Of a stretch of DNA of 64,000 nucleotides, positions 1 through 11,229 are shown piece by piece. Each line of letters begins with the position of its first letter. The first letter of the stretch is position 1. The stretch covers positions 1,550,001 to 1,614,000 of the forward strand of contig CM049985.1 of NCBI GenBank assembly GCA_016630955.3, in the 5' to 3' direction. The notes beneath the pieces were generated by a model. It saw nothing but the letters and a program-made list of their open reading frames with translations. It searched no databases and had not been told where the DNA came from. A program made the position numbers and the translations under genes. Source of the DNA: Didymella arachidicola (lineage: Eukaryota; Ascomycota; Dothideomycetes; Pleosporales; Didymellaceae).

Positions 1-690
1 CTGGAGCAAACTCGACAGCTCGTCCTGGTCCTGGATCGATGTCTTGGGGTGCACGATGCCACCCTGGTTGCTCAGCGCCATGTACGAGCCTGTGAGAACG
101 TTGTCCGCGATCGTCTGCCTAAAGACCTCCACACCGAGCACATCTGCTATTATTTCCTCCGTCTCGCGCTCAATGTCTGGGTGGACGAGTGCGACGTGGT
201 CGTTGCAGCAGATGACGTTGCCGAGCGCTGATAACCTCTCCTCTATCCTCTGGATCTTGACTGTATCGGGTATTGAGTTTCGCAAGTGTTGCAGCTCTTG
301 GTCGGTTGTGGTCGTGGGAACGAGAAGACCCTTTTTGTTACCGGCCGTCAAGCGGCCGACGATGCGAGTGCCAGCGATGGTAGCGTGGCAGATGGGAATG
401 ACATCCTGAAGTTCGGCTTCAAAGACACTGCGCGTAGTCTGTCAGCTTCTGCTCTTTTCTATGCTATGCTGTGCTGGGCTGCTAACGCGAGCCTGCCGTG
501 GGCTCGCATGCGCGGAGCTGCTCGTACCTGTAAAAGTTCTCCGAAGCGCCTACTGCAACAATCGCATAGGCATTGGTAAGTGTGGAAAAGACACCAACTC
601 TGCGCCACTCGTCAGTAACCTGTGCAAAGGCGCATTTGCCCCGCTCTGCACCTACTCGTTGGAGTTCTCGAATTGTGCGCGGACAGCCAT
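1..690 (-). CDS. TIF6: eukaryotic translation initiation factor 6 (5' part, runs off window)
   Basis: eIF6 binds the 60S subunit, acts in its biogenesis and keeps it from joining 40S prematurely. The first residues read MAVRAQFENSNEVGVF, the hallmark N-terminus of the family, followed by the repeats of the pentein fold (NFYSVFEAEL, HATIAGTRIVGR, NKKGLLVP, ALGNVICCNDHVALVHPD, GSYMALSNQGGIVHP). Exons fitted on the minus strand are 690-656, 599-528 and 427-1, with introns of 56 nt and about 100 nt. The codon phase is preserved across both. About 178 residues are present. The family is usually near 245 residues, so the C-terminal quarter lies beyond base 1. Assignment is very secure; only the missing end limits it. 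Confidence 0.95.
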
Positions 691-1815
691 GATGGAGACT
701 TTTCTGTGCTACTGCTGTGATGCTGTTGTATGGAAGAAGACGGTGAGAGAGCGAGGCAGGTCAAGTCGCGTGCTGTACAGCTCTTCGGCGTTGCGAAGAT
801 TTCAGTAGGCGGTAGATCAATTTGTACCAAGAGCGACATCATGTTCTGCCCCACCGCTGCGCACGGGTCACCTTCGACTCATCTTGACGACCACCACGCC
901 TTCCAGCCTCACCTGCACTTCGCCACATCGTCCTTTCCTAATCCGAAGATGCGCAAACCATGACTACTGGAAAGAGGAGTCATTGCACCGCTGCATGTCC
1001 CCAGCTTCCCTTGGCTCCTCGACCCCCCGAAACATGAAACAGCCTGTCACCGCGCGCAACAGGCAGTACCCGAAAGAGCCTCGTGCGCCCAGCCTAGCGT
1101 TGCACCTTCATGCTAGGATGCATTGATGGCCAGCCCGTCTCCCTCGAATTACCCATGTCGCACAACTAATTGCGAGGTTGAGGCTGTGCAAAAAGCAAAT
1201 GAGTGAGAGTGAAACATCGCGTTGGATTCACGATACTCATTCCCGTGGAACCCTTGTGAAATCATATTGACAGATCATCTTGTGCATCGAGTGTTTATCT
1301 AAAACTACGATTATCAATGGGCTAGCACCATCGCGCTGCCTCTGTGGTGCTGCCTCTGTGGTGCTGCCTCTGTGGTGCTGCCTCAGGGGGTGCAAATCTA
1401 CAATCCCGCCCATCTTATCCGGATCTCAAATCTGGGATATACAAAAAGAAAACTGGCGCGCACGCTGCGGCTGGAATGTACAACAAATGGGTAGTAAGAA
1501 GCAAAATAACGCCCGCTAAGCTATGCAGTATGTGCGCGAGACGCGGCTCGAAAGAAAATGGGCTTTTGTACAACGGCGCGGCCGAAAGTCACTCGAGTCG
1601 AACCCTAGGAGAGCTTCGACCGAGCTTCAGTCGTGGAGCGAGGAAATACATTAACAGGCGTAAAAGGCGTGAGCGAGGTCGTAAAACGGTCGTTATCGAG
1701 AGAGTATGTCGGTATGGTAGGGGTAGATGATGGGTATATGTGTCGGCCATATGGCAGAAAGATTCGCGGTTGGGATCATGTAGATCGGTGATGTAGGTTG
1801 GAAGTGGGAGAGCAC
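691..1815. other. intergenic, upstream of TIF6 and downstream of Ser-rich gene
   Basis: No convincing coding sequence is seen on either strand. It should contain the TIF6 promoter next to base 690 and the 3' UTR of the minus-strand Ser-rich gene next to 1816. The only structure found is the 14-nt tandem repeat listed separately. Confidence 0.6.
1335..1384 (+). repeat. 14-nt tandem repeat, 3.6 copies
   Basis: The unit GCTGCCTCTGTGGT is repeated three times without change (1335-1348, 1349-1362, 1363-1376), followed by the partial copy GCTGCCTC. It is a minisatellite in non-coding sequence with no visible function. Confidence 0.9.
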
Positions 1816-4098
1816 TCACATCCTGGAAGCCAGGATGCCTAGTGCAACTATGACGCCAACTAGAAGCCTGTTGCTGGTTAGTAAGGAGATCAATATTTTC
1901 GGTTCCAAAATTGCACCTACGTTCCAACTCCTGACATCACTCGGTTCAGGTTGCGCCACCAATTGGCTTTCTGATATGCCTTGTCGTTCACCGTGCCCAT
2001 CTGTTGGGCATACTGCTGCTCGAAGTCGACTTGACTCTCGTTCGGTGCCAAAGTCGGGTCGAATGGCAGCGGTAGACAAGAAGCGATCCACCACGCTGGG
2101 AAGAAAATGAATCCCAGCGTGAAGAGGAGTATCTGTCTGTTTTGTCGGCTGAACGGGTGCTTGCCAAAGTCCTTGTCCATGGACGGCGCCTTCCAGAAAC
2201 TGTAGCGCGGCTGCGACCGCCTGTCCACACGGAGATGCGGCGTCGACCAGCCACTTACAGGTTGCATGTAAGCTCCGTTGGCGTGCCCGTTCTCGTCAAT
2301 CAACTGTTCCGAGGAAAGTGACATGGTGTCAGTGTGTGATCCGCGATGATGCGGTCGATTGCGTGGGCGGTAGATGTGAGCTGGAAAGTTGCTTTCCGAA
2401 GGTGTGTGCGTGCGACCGCTGTGCGATGTCCCCAGACGAAGGCTGGCTGACGATTCAGACGCAGCTGGGATCATCGAGATGCGCTCTCCGCGCTGGTAGT
2501 ATGCTCTGTAACCATGTTAGTGCAAGTCGCGCAAGCATCCACCGTACAACTCACCTTGCCCATGCTGGAATGATGCTGCGGTTGAATGTGGAAACATCCG
2601 ACTGAGATGATCCTGGTCGCGACGAGTTCCGCGATGAGTTCAATGAAGTCTCGCTGTCCTTTCTCCGAAGATATCCAGAGTTCTTCATGCGAATCGTGTT
2701 GGACGGAGGCAACGGCGACACGGTGTCGAGGTCCTCATCTCCGAAGCTCTTCTCGTTGTACTCGCCAGACGGTTGCAGCTGAGGCGAGAACAATGGCAGG
2801 GGGACTGCCGACTCTGAAGGCGAAGAGGAGTAGTAGTTGTCTGTCGAGGAGTTGTAGCTGCCGATGGTCTGTCCCCTCTTCCTCGGAAGGTTGGTCTGGC
2901 TCCTTTCCGCATAGCTGTCTGATGACTGTGATCTGGGGCTAAATGATCGTGATCCACGTGCGAATGACCGAGAGGTGCGTTCAGAAACGGAGGCGATGGT
3001 GGACAACTGAGAACTCCAGTTGTGCGCCAGACCGATATCGTCAATCATTCGGGATGCGATGCTCGGTGTCTCCTGGGTCGCGGCCCGCTGACTGTTGGTT
3101 GTGGCGGCGCGCCCGACCTGAGAATCGACTTTGACACCGCTTGCCCAAGTTGCTGTACTCGCCTCATGAATAGTTGGCGCTGGAGAAAAGGTAGGCTGTT
3201 TCGGTTCGATGCTGGTAGACGAAATGTCAGAGTATGCAAATGACTCTGTGGATGGCTTCAGTACAAGTTGTCGATGATCCGAAAAGTCACTAGCGAGAGT
3301 CTGCTGCCGCCCGTCTTCAGATCCGGCAAACGGGGAGTACTCTTGCGGTAGCGGTCGACTGACACCTGTCGGGTTTCGGTCGGCATTACTAGGCTCGGTA
3401 GGAGAGGGTGCGCGTGCGGTTGAGGCAAACGATGCAACAGATTCCTGGGGCGATAAGGCGCGAGAACGACTTTCAACTGATTCACCACCAGATGATGAGG
3501 GTGGAACTGCGCGTATGGTAGACCTTCTAGCGGGAGGAGTTGTTTCTTCTTCTAGTACGTCGAGCTCTGTTTCAAAGTCCTTTAATTCTCCTAGTCCAGG
3601 CGTTGTCGGGGGTGTGCTTCCTTGGGAAAATCCAAGGGAGTATCGCGAATTGGACGTCCCCACAAGGGTGTCTTCCTCAGACGTGTTAGTCGACGCCGAG
3701 TGTCTGAAAGTGTTCTTTCGACTACGGGAGGGTGGCTGTGGTGCAGGGGTGCTGCTGGCGCCAATGGCTTCGAACTTCGCAAGAACATTGGCGACCCGGC
3801 TGCCACTTGAAACACGAGATCCTGGGCTCTCGAACGCGTAACCAGGCGCATTGCGAGGTGGCGGAAGAATTTGCGAGGGTTCAGTAGGCACTGGAAATTT
3901 GTCGTATACGTCGTTTCCAGGATCATCGACAATGCGGATTGTTGGGCCTGAATGTCGGTTTGATTGATCTGATGCCTCTGAGAGCGGCCTGCGGGAAGAG
4001 GGAGCAGCGCGCGGCTGCGTCGGAGGTGAGAAGTTAGGAGCTTGCTCGAATGGCAATGTGGTGTTTTTTTGCGATGCGCGTTCGCGTGGATCGGACAT
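1816..4098 (-). CDS. Ser-rich protein with C-terminal membrane segments (conserved fungal, unknown function)
   Basis: The fitted exons are 4098-2555, 2505-1921 and 1867-1816 (introns of 49 and 53 nt, phases kept), giving about 726 residues. The first 500 or so residues are low-complexity and Ser/Pro/Thr-rich, probably disordered and phosphorylated. The conserved part is at the end: IIPAWARAYYQRGER at the first splice, then SFWKAPSMDKD, a hydrophobic stretch (ILLFTLGFIFFPAWWIASCLPL), the NWWRNLNRVMS motif, and a final exon of only 52 nt encoding a second hydrophobic segment ending ASRM. This pattern recalls Ser-rich proteins annotated in many ascomycetes, but I know no function. A start 10 codons upstream (4128) is possible; MSDPRER at 4098 looks better. 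Probably membrane-anchored by its C-terminus. Confidence 0.8.
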
Positions 4099-4128
4099 GC
4101 TGTGGTGTGATGTTGTGCCAGGTGCCAC

Positions 4129-5081
4129 AAAAAGTGAGGTCTCGGACGCGTGCGGATAGGCTGAACCGTTTCAGACCTCTGGGAACCATTAAGTAAGGTA
4201 AAAGGAAAAATCACAGTGACAGCGACGTTTGAAACGTAGGTGGATTTAAAAATGGAATGGCGAGAAACAAAGACACATGTCAAGGGAGCGACAGGAGGCC
4301 CAAGGCCTTGATTAAGAGCGCGGAGTCTCGAGAGCGAAAAGAATGGAGGTGAGAAGTGGACGATAGACTCCCAGGAAGAGGTGGCCGGCCACCTCGGCCT
4401 AGTCGTTAAGGCTGGTTGCTGCAAGATGCAGGCTGGCGCTGCAAGCTGCAGGGAGCCCAGTGCTTAGCCAATTGTCAAGCCGTTCCCTGGTCAGCTCCAA
4501 GCACGAGCCCCGAATTGTGAAGATGGGTCTTTTTCTGGAGATTAAAGATTCGCGGTTCGTGATTCGTTCCCAGCAGCTGATCTATGAGCCGCTTCGGATC
4601 TGATGTGCTCTCTAGGAACCCTCGCTTTTCAGCACCTTGCCCCTGGCTGGTTTGATCGATAAACACTTGACGCGTAGTGGGATGTACGCGAAATGAGATG
4701 AGTTTGGGAGGCTCCAACGGGCCAGTGACGTGCTGCCACGGACCGGAAAACGGTCTGCCCCTGATCTTCACTGGATACCGGCTGGCAACTGCGGCTGTCC
4801 GCGCTGCACGAAGCAGGGATGCGCGACAGCGGGAAGAGGGCGCCGGGGTGATTTGGCGCGAGTCGAAGCTGGTTGGGTGGCCTGGGGAGGTCTGGACTGC
4901 ACGTGATGTGGGAGAATGTTTGCGGTGTTTGCTCGGTTGTGGTAATCGATATCGGCGTTTGGTCGAGATTGATGGGCTGAAGCAACCACGCGGGGACAAG
5001 CGGTGCATTATTGTATACCACCGTCAGACTTTCTCTAGGCGCAGTCTCTACTTTCCAGTTGCGACAGCCAGCACGTGCAGC
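4129..5081. promoter_or_regulatory. divergent intergenic region between Ser-rich gene and RCE1
   Basis: About 950 bp separate two genes read away from each other, so both promoters must lie here. Open frames present on the minus strand have no family resemblance and overlap the expected RCE1 leader, so I do not call them. Confidence 0.5.
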
Positions 5082-6456
5082 ATGCCACCGCCTGCGACCG
5101 GCTGGCGAGAGCGTCTCAGCGACATGTACAATGGCTACAAAGGCGGTAAGTTTGAGGACAATGGTTGGCCTCTGTGCGTCCATGAGGCCTACGCCTTTTT
5201 AACGCCCGCGCGACCCACACCAGTCTGAATCGAAGTCTGCACTTCTGTTTCGCTGTTCAGCGTTCGCTTGAAGGCTACGATGCGTTCTAACGTCCTGCCA
5301 GTTCCCAAGGCGCCAACTGTGTCTCCCACCGCTGCGGCTCTACTGTCGGTGCGTTTCACATCCTCCACCCCTCTTCCATCAGCAATTATCCACAGCCTAT
5401 CATCGCCGGCACACCAAACATTCTTGAAAGCAACGCTGACCGGAGATTCTATAGACTGCGTTTGTGGTTATCTATGTAGCTCCTTTCTATCTCTCTTCGG
5501 CAACTCGACCCTCTCCGACTCTCACTCGCGATACCCCATCATCCATACGCGCCAGAACACGCGCGGTGACCTTCTCGACGGTCACTTGCACGATCATCAC
5601 TGCACTGTATCTCTACCGACATGATGTCTCAGCACACCAGCTGCTGCACTTGTTCGGACTATGGCCAATTTCCATCCTTGACAGCGTGAGAGGCATGCTT
5701 CTAGTGTGCATCCTATTTGCTGGACCTCTATTCGAGAATGGTATCGTCGATGGCGACTGGAAGTATTGGGTGAAGTTTCAAGGAGTCCACGCGATACTAA
5801 GCAGCTGGATAGGATATAGGAACTTTGTAGTGGCAAGTGCTTCGACCATAGTGCTATGTGCTTTGCTAACCATCATACAGGGCCCCGTCAGCGAAGAGAT
5901 CGTATGGCGCTCGCTCATGGTCCCACTGCACTTACTCGCGCAGTTCAGTGAGAAGCAGATCGTCTTTCTTACTCCACTGTACTTCGGCATCGCCCATGTC
6001 CACCACCTCTACGAGTTTCACATCACGCACCCAGAAATTCCCATGCCGATGGCCACGCTGCGATCGCTGTTCCAGTTTACCTACACATCGCTCTTCGGTT
6101 TCTTTGCTACATTCCTATACCTGCGCACAGGCAACGTCTACACCTGCATTTTGGCGCACACGTTCTGCAATTGGATGGGACTTCCGCGCTTCTATGGGCG
6201 CGTTGGGGTCGAGGCTGGAGTGCCGATTGGCCCACCAGATGTAGACAAGAAGGGCGACGGCACGAAAAGAACTGTGCCATACCGAGGGAAGAGTATGGCA
6301 TGGACCATAGCGTATTACGTTATTCTGGTCGCGGGGTCTATTGGATTTTACTATCAGTTGTTCCCCCTGACCAAGAGCACTCATGATCTCTTGGAATGGT
6401 CAGCCACCGAGAAGGCACCGTCCGGTGCAAAGACACATATCTCGCACCAGTACTGA
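5082..6456 (+). CDS. RCE1: CAAX prenyl protease 2 (type II, ER membrane)
   Basis: RCE1 removes the -AAX tripeptide from farnesylated or geranylgeranylated proteins such as Ras and Rho at the ER. Exons are 5082-5145, 5302-5348 and 5455-6456. The joined start reads MPPPATGWRERLSDMYNGYK then TVSPTAAALLSTAFVVIYV, with phases kept. Catalytic elements of the ABI/CAAX protease family are visible: the Glu-Glu pair in GPVSEEIVWRS, the histidine motif FGIAHVHHLYEF, and ILAHTFCNWMG (His and Asn). Several hydrophobic segments fit a polytopic protein. A fourth intron is likely at 5827-5880 or 5830-5880 (54 or 51 nt, CTAAC branch, CAG acceptor). It is in frame and has no stop, so the open frame runs through it. 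Length is about 352 residues spliced or 370 retained, near the family norm. Confidence 0.93.
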
Positions 6457-7030
6457 CCTTCGTTATCCAAGATTTCTTAGAACAGCGCTTAGTGATAGCA
6501 TGGCAACTTCGACGCGACTGTGAAGGAACAGCCGAGGCCCAACGATTCTTTCTCAATCATACGTTTGATCTGATATTCATCACATAGCGTCTATCAGAAC
6601 TCGCGACACCTCACCTTCTCCGTAGCAGATCATGACCAGTTCGTTGGTCTGCAGCCCGCCTGTCAACCAACAAAGGTCACAAACCCTGGCAGGCAACGTG
6701 ACCAAGCAGCCACGTCTGTTAGACTTGCACGAAGCTAAGGGAGAAAGCAAGGTGCAGTCTAGGATCGACATCAGACCAATTGACGATACTGGAACTTAGC
6801 TGTGAGCAGATTATGTCCAAACTCTTTGAAGAGGAGATCAGAGACAGTAGACGAGTTCCAGGTCTGGGCTCTGATGATATTCCAGTGCAACGAGGTAGAT
6901 CAGAACAGACACTAGCTTCTCTTGATGTTGCACCAGTCTGATATCATAACAACTTCTCATTCTCAACTCACACTACAGCGACTTCCACCTAGATACTTAA
7001 TATCGCTAGGCCATGCTTGTAGACAATTGC
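6457..7030. other. convergent intergenic region
   Basis: RCE1 and TRM9 end toward each other. This stretch should hold both 3' UTRs and terminators. No gene, RNA or repeat was recognised. Confidence 0.5.
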
Positions 7031-7953
7031 TCACTTCAGAGTCGCTATCGCCCACCAGTTATCTTTCTCGTACCCGCCCTCAATCACACTTCCACCAGCT
7101 TGCTCTATGTCACTTTCGAGTTCCCCCTTCTTGTACAAATGGTAGTATCTAAGGAATGTCTTGTCGCCCTCGAGCTTTACTTCTTGCGTCTTGACTTGCT
7201 CCTCCTTCTCTTCCGGCTCTTTCTCTGCTTCGACATCTCCATGTGCCACACCATCATCCTTCTTTCGTATTGGCTGCTTTCTTTTCTTTGGCGCCTTCTC
7301 TTTCTTCGCCGTCATGACCCACGGCACCATAACATCTTGCTCACCACCTTCATCCCAGCCCCTGCGACTGCTCTTTTGCTCCAACGCCCAAACATAGATG
7401 AGCGCTTTACCGCTGCCACTAACATCATTCTGGACCGGTCGAAGAAGATCCAAGATGCATTTGACAGCCTCCACACGCCGTGCTGGCGTAGACAGATGAT
7501 GGACTACAGCTATCGAGATAGCAAAGTCGAAGCTGTGTGGTGGATGAGGCAGGGAGAGGTTATCAGCCACAACGACATCATGAGGCTTGTGTTGTTTTGC
7601 GAACGTGACCAGGTTCGTTGACCTAATGTGCTTCAATCAACTGCGGCTAGCATGCACAGACGAGGCTGACGAGCTTACCGGTCCGAGCCCACGATGAAGA
7701 CTTCCTTATTCACAGCCAGATACTTTCCGTTTCCACAGCCTACATCAGCGCCGATAGCACCGTTCGGCTGCTCTTTCAGAAAGCGCTCCACTATCGGCCA
7801 TGGCTGAATTTGCTTAGTCGACTATGAAGCGAGGAAAGGAAGGGTGACGCACACCTTGTAGCGTGTGGAGGAGAAGTGCGAGGCAATCTGCTCATACACC
7901 TCGTGCACGTGCTCTTCCTCGTACGTCGTGCCTGCAGCGTCCGACTCGGCCAT
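7031..7953 (-). CDS. TRM9: tRNA (carboxymethyluridine-34) methyltransferase
   Basis: Trm9 uses S-adenosylmethionine to finish mcm5U/mcm5s2U at the wobble position of tRNAs, with Trm112 as partner. Exons are 7953-7855, 7803-7679 and 7622-7031 (introns 51 and 56 nt), for 271 residues; yeast Trm9 has 279. The start reads MAESDAAGTTYEEEHVHEVY, followed by SSTRYKPWPIVERFL. The SAM-binding motif ADVGCGNGKYL follows, then VGSDRSTNLV, VADNLSLPHPPHSFDFAISIAVVHHL and the C-terminal FLRYYHLYKKGEL, all characteristic of the Trm9/ALKBH8 methyltransferase group. A Lys/Glu-rich insert (about residues 180-215) sits before the C-terminal motif, as in other filamentous fungi. The splice fit is clean and the identity is secure. 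Confidence 0.95.
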
Positions 7954-8986
7954 GTTTGCGGCAGTCGCGACTGAAAGGTGCGATGGTGAAAATGGAAGGT
8001 TTGCGCAGCCAATGAGGGGTCACGGCACTAGCGAGCTGTGATTGCTCTCCCTTTTGCAGTTCGACCGATCTTCTGCGTATCCGTATTACATGTAGCGTCA
8101 ACTCTCCAAAATTAACCCCTGTTGTGCTACTTTTACTCGTTTTTTTGGATGACATGCCTTAACGGGCAGTCAGTTTCGTTGCGGAACTCATCTACGACAT
8201 TAACAAATGTGCCCCGCTCATGGTGTAAAAACAATGCAATTAGGTACGGCATGTGGAATGCATCAAGGCTCATTCAGATACACTCGATGGTAAGACCACG
8301 GCCTGCATACGAATGTGTCCGTCGTCTTGTAAACGGCTTTTGGTATCAAGCTTCTCCACCTCTGTACCAGTCATTTGGTATGCCTCGTGCGGTCCACGCA
8401 CCGACGCTCAAAAGTGACCTTTGCTGTTTCCACCATGATATAGCACGCTATGAAAGCGCTGCTTCAGCGGCGCGACGGGAGCTGGCTATGGCACTAGAAA
8501 CTCAGTCAATTCGAAATGTTCGTTGATCTGGACGAAAAGTCTAAGTCGGCATGGCCGAAGACAGAGCGAAAGTATGGGAACATTGATGAGCCCAACAGTG
8601 AGCGGCAAATATATGTGTTTTCTTCGGAAACTGTGCGATGGCAGGCAAGCCGTGTCCAAATGAGATGACGTGGTTTGTGTAAACCGAACATTCGAACCGT
8701 CATCGAGTAAGAGAGAATTGGATGCACTTCCGTGTCTCAATGAGGTGGCCACGTAGATTGATATTTGTGAGTACTCAAACTCCTGCCACGGCATTTGCGC
8801 GTGCGCTATTGTGATTGACGAATATAGCCATTTGCATTGGACTGTGTCGTTTCCTCTGCGCTCATACTTTTTGTGAGTTGGCAAGCGGATGAAGACCTGC
8901 AGAGTAAGCATGGTCGCGCTTGCAGCCCCACCTACTCTAGCAATACATCTGCCCGACTGACGGCTCTCTCACTAATTCTGAGGAAC
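7954..8986. other. intergenic, TRM9 promoter side and antiporter 3' side
   Basis: About 1 kb between two minus-strand genes. I see no coding sequence with family resemblance and no RNA gene. Confidence 0.5.
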
Positions 8987-10753
8987 CTATGGCTTCGCCT
9001 CCGCCGGTTCCTCGTCAGGAAACCTTATTGTCCGCTGCAAGCCCACATCCCCAGAACTGGTTGCCGCGCTCGGCTGCGCGCTTTCTTCTCCTCCTCTCGC
9101 CATAGTTGGCGCAGCCGAGAGCGGCATGGGAGTATGCACGTTGCTCCTTGACTGGCTCCTCGAGTTCTCGCCGGACCGGATGATAGATCTGCCAATGCGC
9201 ACGACACGGTTCGGCAGCGAATCACCGCCAGTGCGCGACCAGCCCGGACGGCGTCGCAGCCGCTGCTCGATGTCTGTGGTAGCGTCCTCCGCGCCCTCTG
9301 GGATGTAGAAAGGCTCTGGGTCCACACTCATAGAGGACACGGCGCGCGACAAGGTCCTGGGGATGAAGAAGCCGAGCTTACCCAGGGGAATGCTGAGCCC
9401 GTGAACGATGACAGAGCAGATAATCAGGAACCAAATGACCACGTTCATGACCTCCATGAGGTACGCTGCATCCTCTCGTACTTCGCCCTCGACTTTGATC
9501 TTGTTGAGAAATTCAAGGCTCACATAGAGGTAAAACGCTGCGCTAACGCCGATGGGGCCGAAGAAGCCGACGAAAAGTGCCTGCCGCTTCTCTTCGATTT
9601 GATGGATCTTTTTGTGCATGCCAAACACGATGGGTGGTCGACGGAGTAGAAGAACCAGAATGCCAAGGACGACAAGCCGCCAGATGGAGATTACGTTGTT
9701 GTGGTAGAACTCTGCCCAGGGGCAGATTGCTCCGAACCAGATGAAGATCGAGACGTTGAGGAGCATGTCGATTGTCGGTTGAAAGGAATCATCCATGGTT
9801 TCGAGGCGGAACCAATCGTCCCAGGTGAACGTGTTGCCAGCAATGAAGCATGCCAAGACGTCGTCGCTACCAATCATGCCAACAGTACCGACGATGAACA
9901 AGGCAAGAGTGATGGCAAACACGAGAAAGCTTTCGCGGTCCACGTATCTTCTCTCTTCAGCCCAGTGCAATAGCTCTTTCGCTAGCCAGCCCACGACGGC
10001 ACCGTAGATCACGCTCAAGATAATTGTGTAGCCCCAAGTTTCGCCAAACCACAGTCCTATTGCTGTACTGGCTTTTCCGTCCTGGCCCCACCCGTCGGTT
10101 CCATGACTTCCAATGTGCTGAATCAAGTAGAGCGGCAGGAATAAGAAGGGGTAACCCAAACCGTCATTCGCTCCAGACTCAGCAACGATGATCTTTTGGA
10201 GCTCCTTGGGAATGTTTTTGTCAGCAAACTTGCCTTTCACGATGGAGTTGGACAATACAGGGTCCGTTGGAGTGACACAGGCCCCGACGGCCAAGGCCTG
10301 TAGAAAGCTTATATGGGGAACCATGGCGAAGACGAGCAGGCTAGTGACAATCCACATGGCAGTCATAACAGGGCCTAGTAGCAAAGCCAGGCTCTTCCAT
10401 TCGGTCTTCAGGTACTTTGACGGCAGTTGCACGCCGGCAAGGACCAGCTGTACTCCAAGCACCACGCGAGTAAAGTACAATGTAATTGCATCGAGGTTCT
10501 CAATAGAATTTAGGGCATATTCGTGAGGCCTAATCCAGTTGGTAGCATGAGGCGAGAAGATGAGTCCGGCAACGAGGGATATTACTGTGGTCATTAGAAC
10601 CCATACGACTGTCAGGACTAGGTTGATGGACTCACGTGCTTCCGAGAGGTAGAATTTCTCCTTCATCAAATAGGATACAAGACCAAATAGTGTGATGAAC
10701 CCGCCGAGCGAGGCGCAGACAATGTTGAAATTGGTTATTGCAAGCGTCGGCAT
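8987..10753 (-). CDS. Na+/H+ antiporter, NHA1/SOD2 type
   Basis: This gene encodes a plasma-membrane exchanger that expels Na+ (and often K+/Li+) in exchange for protons, giving salt tolerance and pH control. It is a single exon of 588 residues from the Met at 10753 (MPTLAITNFNIVCASLGG). The frame is open 33 codons further upstream, but that part does not resemble the family. About 12 hydrophobic segments are evident. Diagnostic motifs are CVTPTDPVLSNSIVKGKFAD, AESGANDGLGYPF (the conserved Asn-Asp of fungal NHA antiporters), IGSDDVLACFIAGNTFTWDDW and GPIGVSAAFY. The C-terminal cytosolic tail (about 130 residues, Arg- and Ser-rich) is short compared with S. cerevisiae Nha1 and closer to S. pombe Sod2. 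It could be named either nha1 or sod2, so the symbol is left open. Confidence 0.93.
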   Translation of the reverse strand: MPTLAITNFNIVCASLGGFITLFGLVSYLMKEKFYLSEARESINLVLTVVWVLMTTVISLVAGLIFSPHATNWIRPHEYALNSIENLDAITLYFTRVVLGVQLVLAGVQLPSKYLKTEWKSLALLLGPVMTAMWIVTSLLVFAMVPHISFLQALAVGACVTPTDPVLSNSIVKGKFADKNIPKELQKIIVAESGANDGLGYPFLFLPLYLIQHIGSHGTDGWGQDGKASTAIGLWFGETWGYTIILSVIYGAVVGWLAKELLHWAEERRYVDRESFLVFAITLALFIVGTVGMIGSDDVLACFIAGNTFTWDDWFRLETMDDSFQPTIDMLLNVSIFIWFGAICPWAEFYHNNVISIWRLVVLGILVLLLRRPPIVFGMHKKIHQIEEKRQALFVGFFGPIGVSAAFYLYVSLEFLNKIKVEGEVREDAAYLMEVMNVVIWFLIICSVIVHGLSIPLGKLGFFIPRTLSRAVSSMSVDPEPFYIPEGAEDATTDIEQRLRRRPGWSRTGGDSLPNRVVRIGRSIIRSGENSRSQSRSNVHTPMPLSAAPTMARGGEESAQPSAATSSGDVGLQRTIRFPDEEPAEAKP

Positions 10754-11229
10754 CGTGACGTTAGTATCCAAGAGTGGCAGAATTTCTGGACAATGGTGAA
10801 TGTGGTAGTTGGATACCAGGATTCGGCAAGTGCGCTCACTTGACCGGAGCAAGGACTGTATCGAACGAGACCGAGTCGAATGCTATGAAGAGCATTTGCA
10901 ATGATGTTGCGGTGTAGAATTTGCTTGCTCGCGGACCGAGTGTGTTTGTGAAGATATCGGGGTGGGAAGGTCCTTTAGCATGGCTTGGCAATGACGTTAA
11001 TTCGCGCATTCCCAGATCAAGCATGCCGGAGCGTAACGCTTGGAAGACTGACAGCTTCACGATTGCAAATGGTTCATGTTGTAATGTTGAATTGTTAGTT
11101 GAACAGGTACGCTGGTATTGTCATACGCTCTACACCATGCAGCTCGCATGCAGAAACTAATAAAGGAAAATGTGAGCCTATGTACAATTCAAAACTCCCC
11201 CCGTTTTCAAAACCATGCTTTACATTAGC
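10754..11229. promoter_or_regulatory. antiporter upstream region and complex I gene 3' end
   Basis: Spacer of 476 bp between two minus-strand genes. It must include the antiporter promoter. No further feature is recognised. Confidence 0.45.

Noticed and set aside
4475..5183. Minus-strand frames of 177-184 codons before RCE1
   Set aside because: Low-complexity, overlapping each other in different frames and covering the RCE1 first exon and promoter; no family.
10754..10852. 33-codon N-terminal extension of the antiporter
   Set aside because: Does not resemble the family, whose N-terminus fits the Met at 10753.
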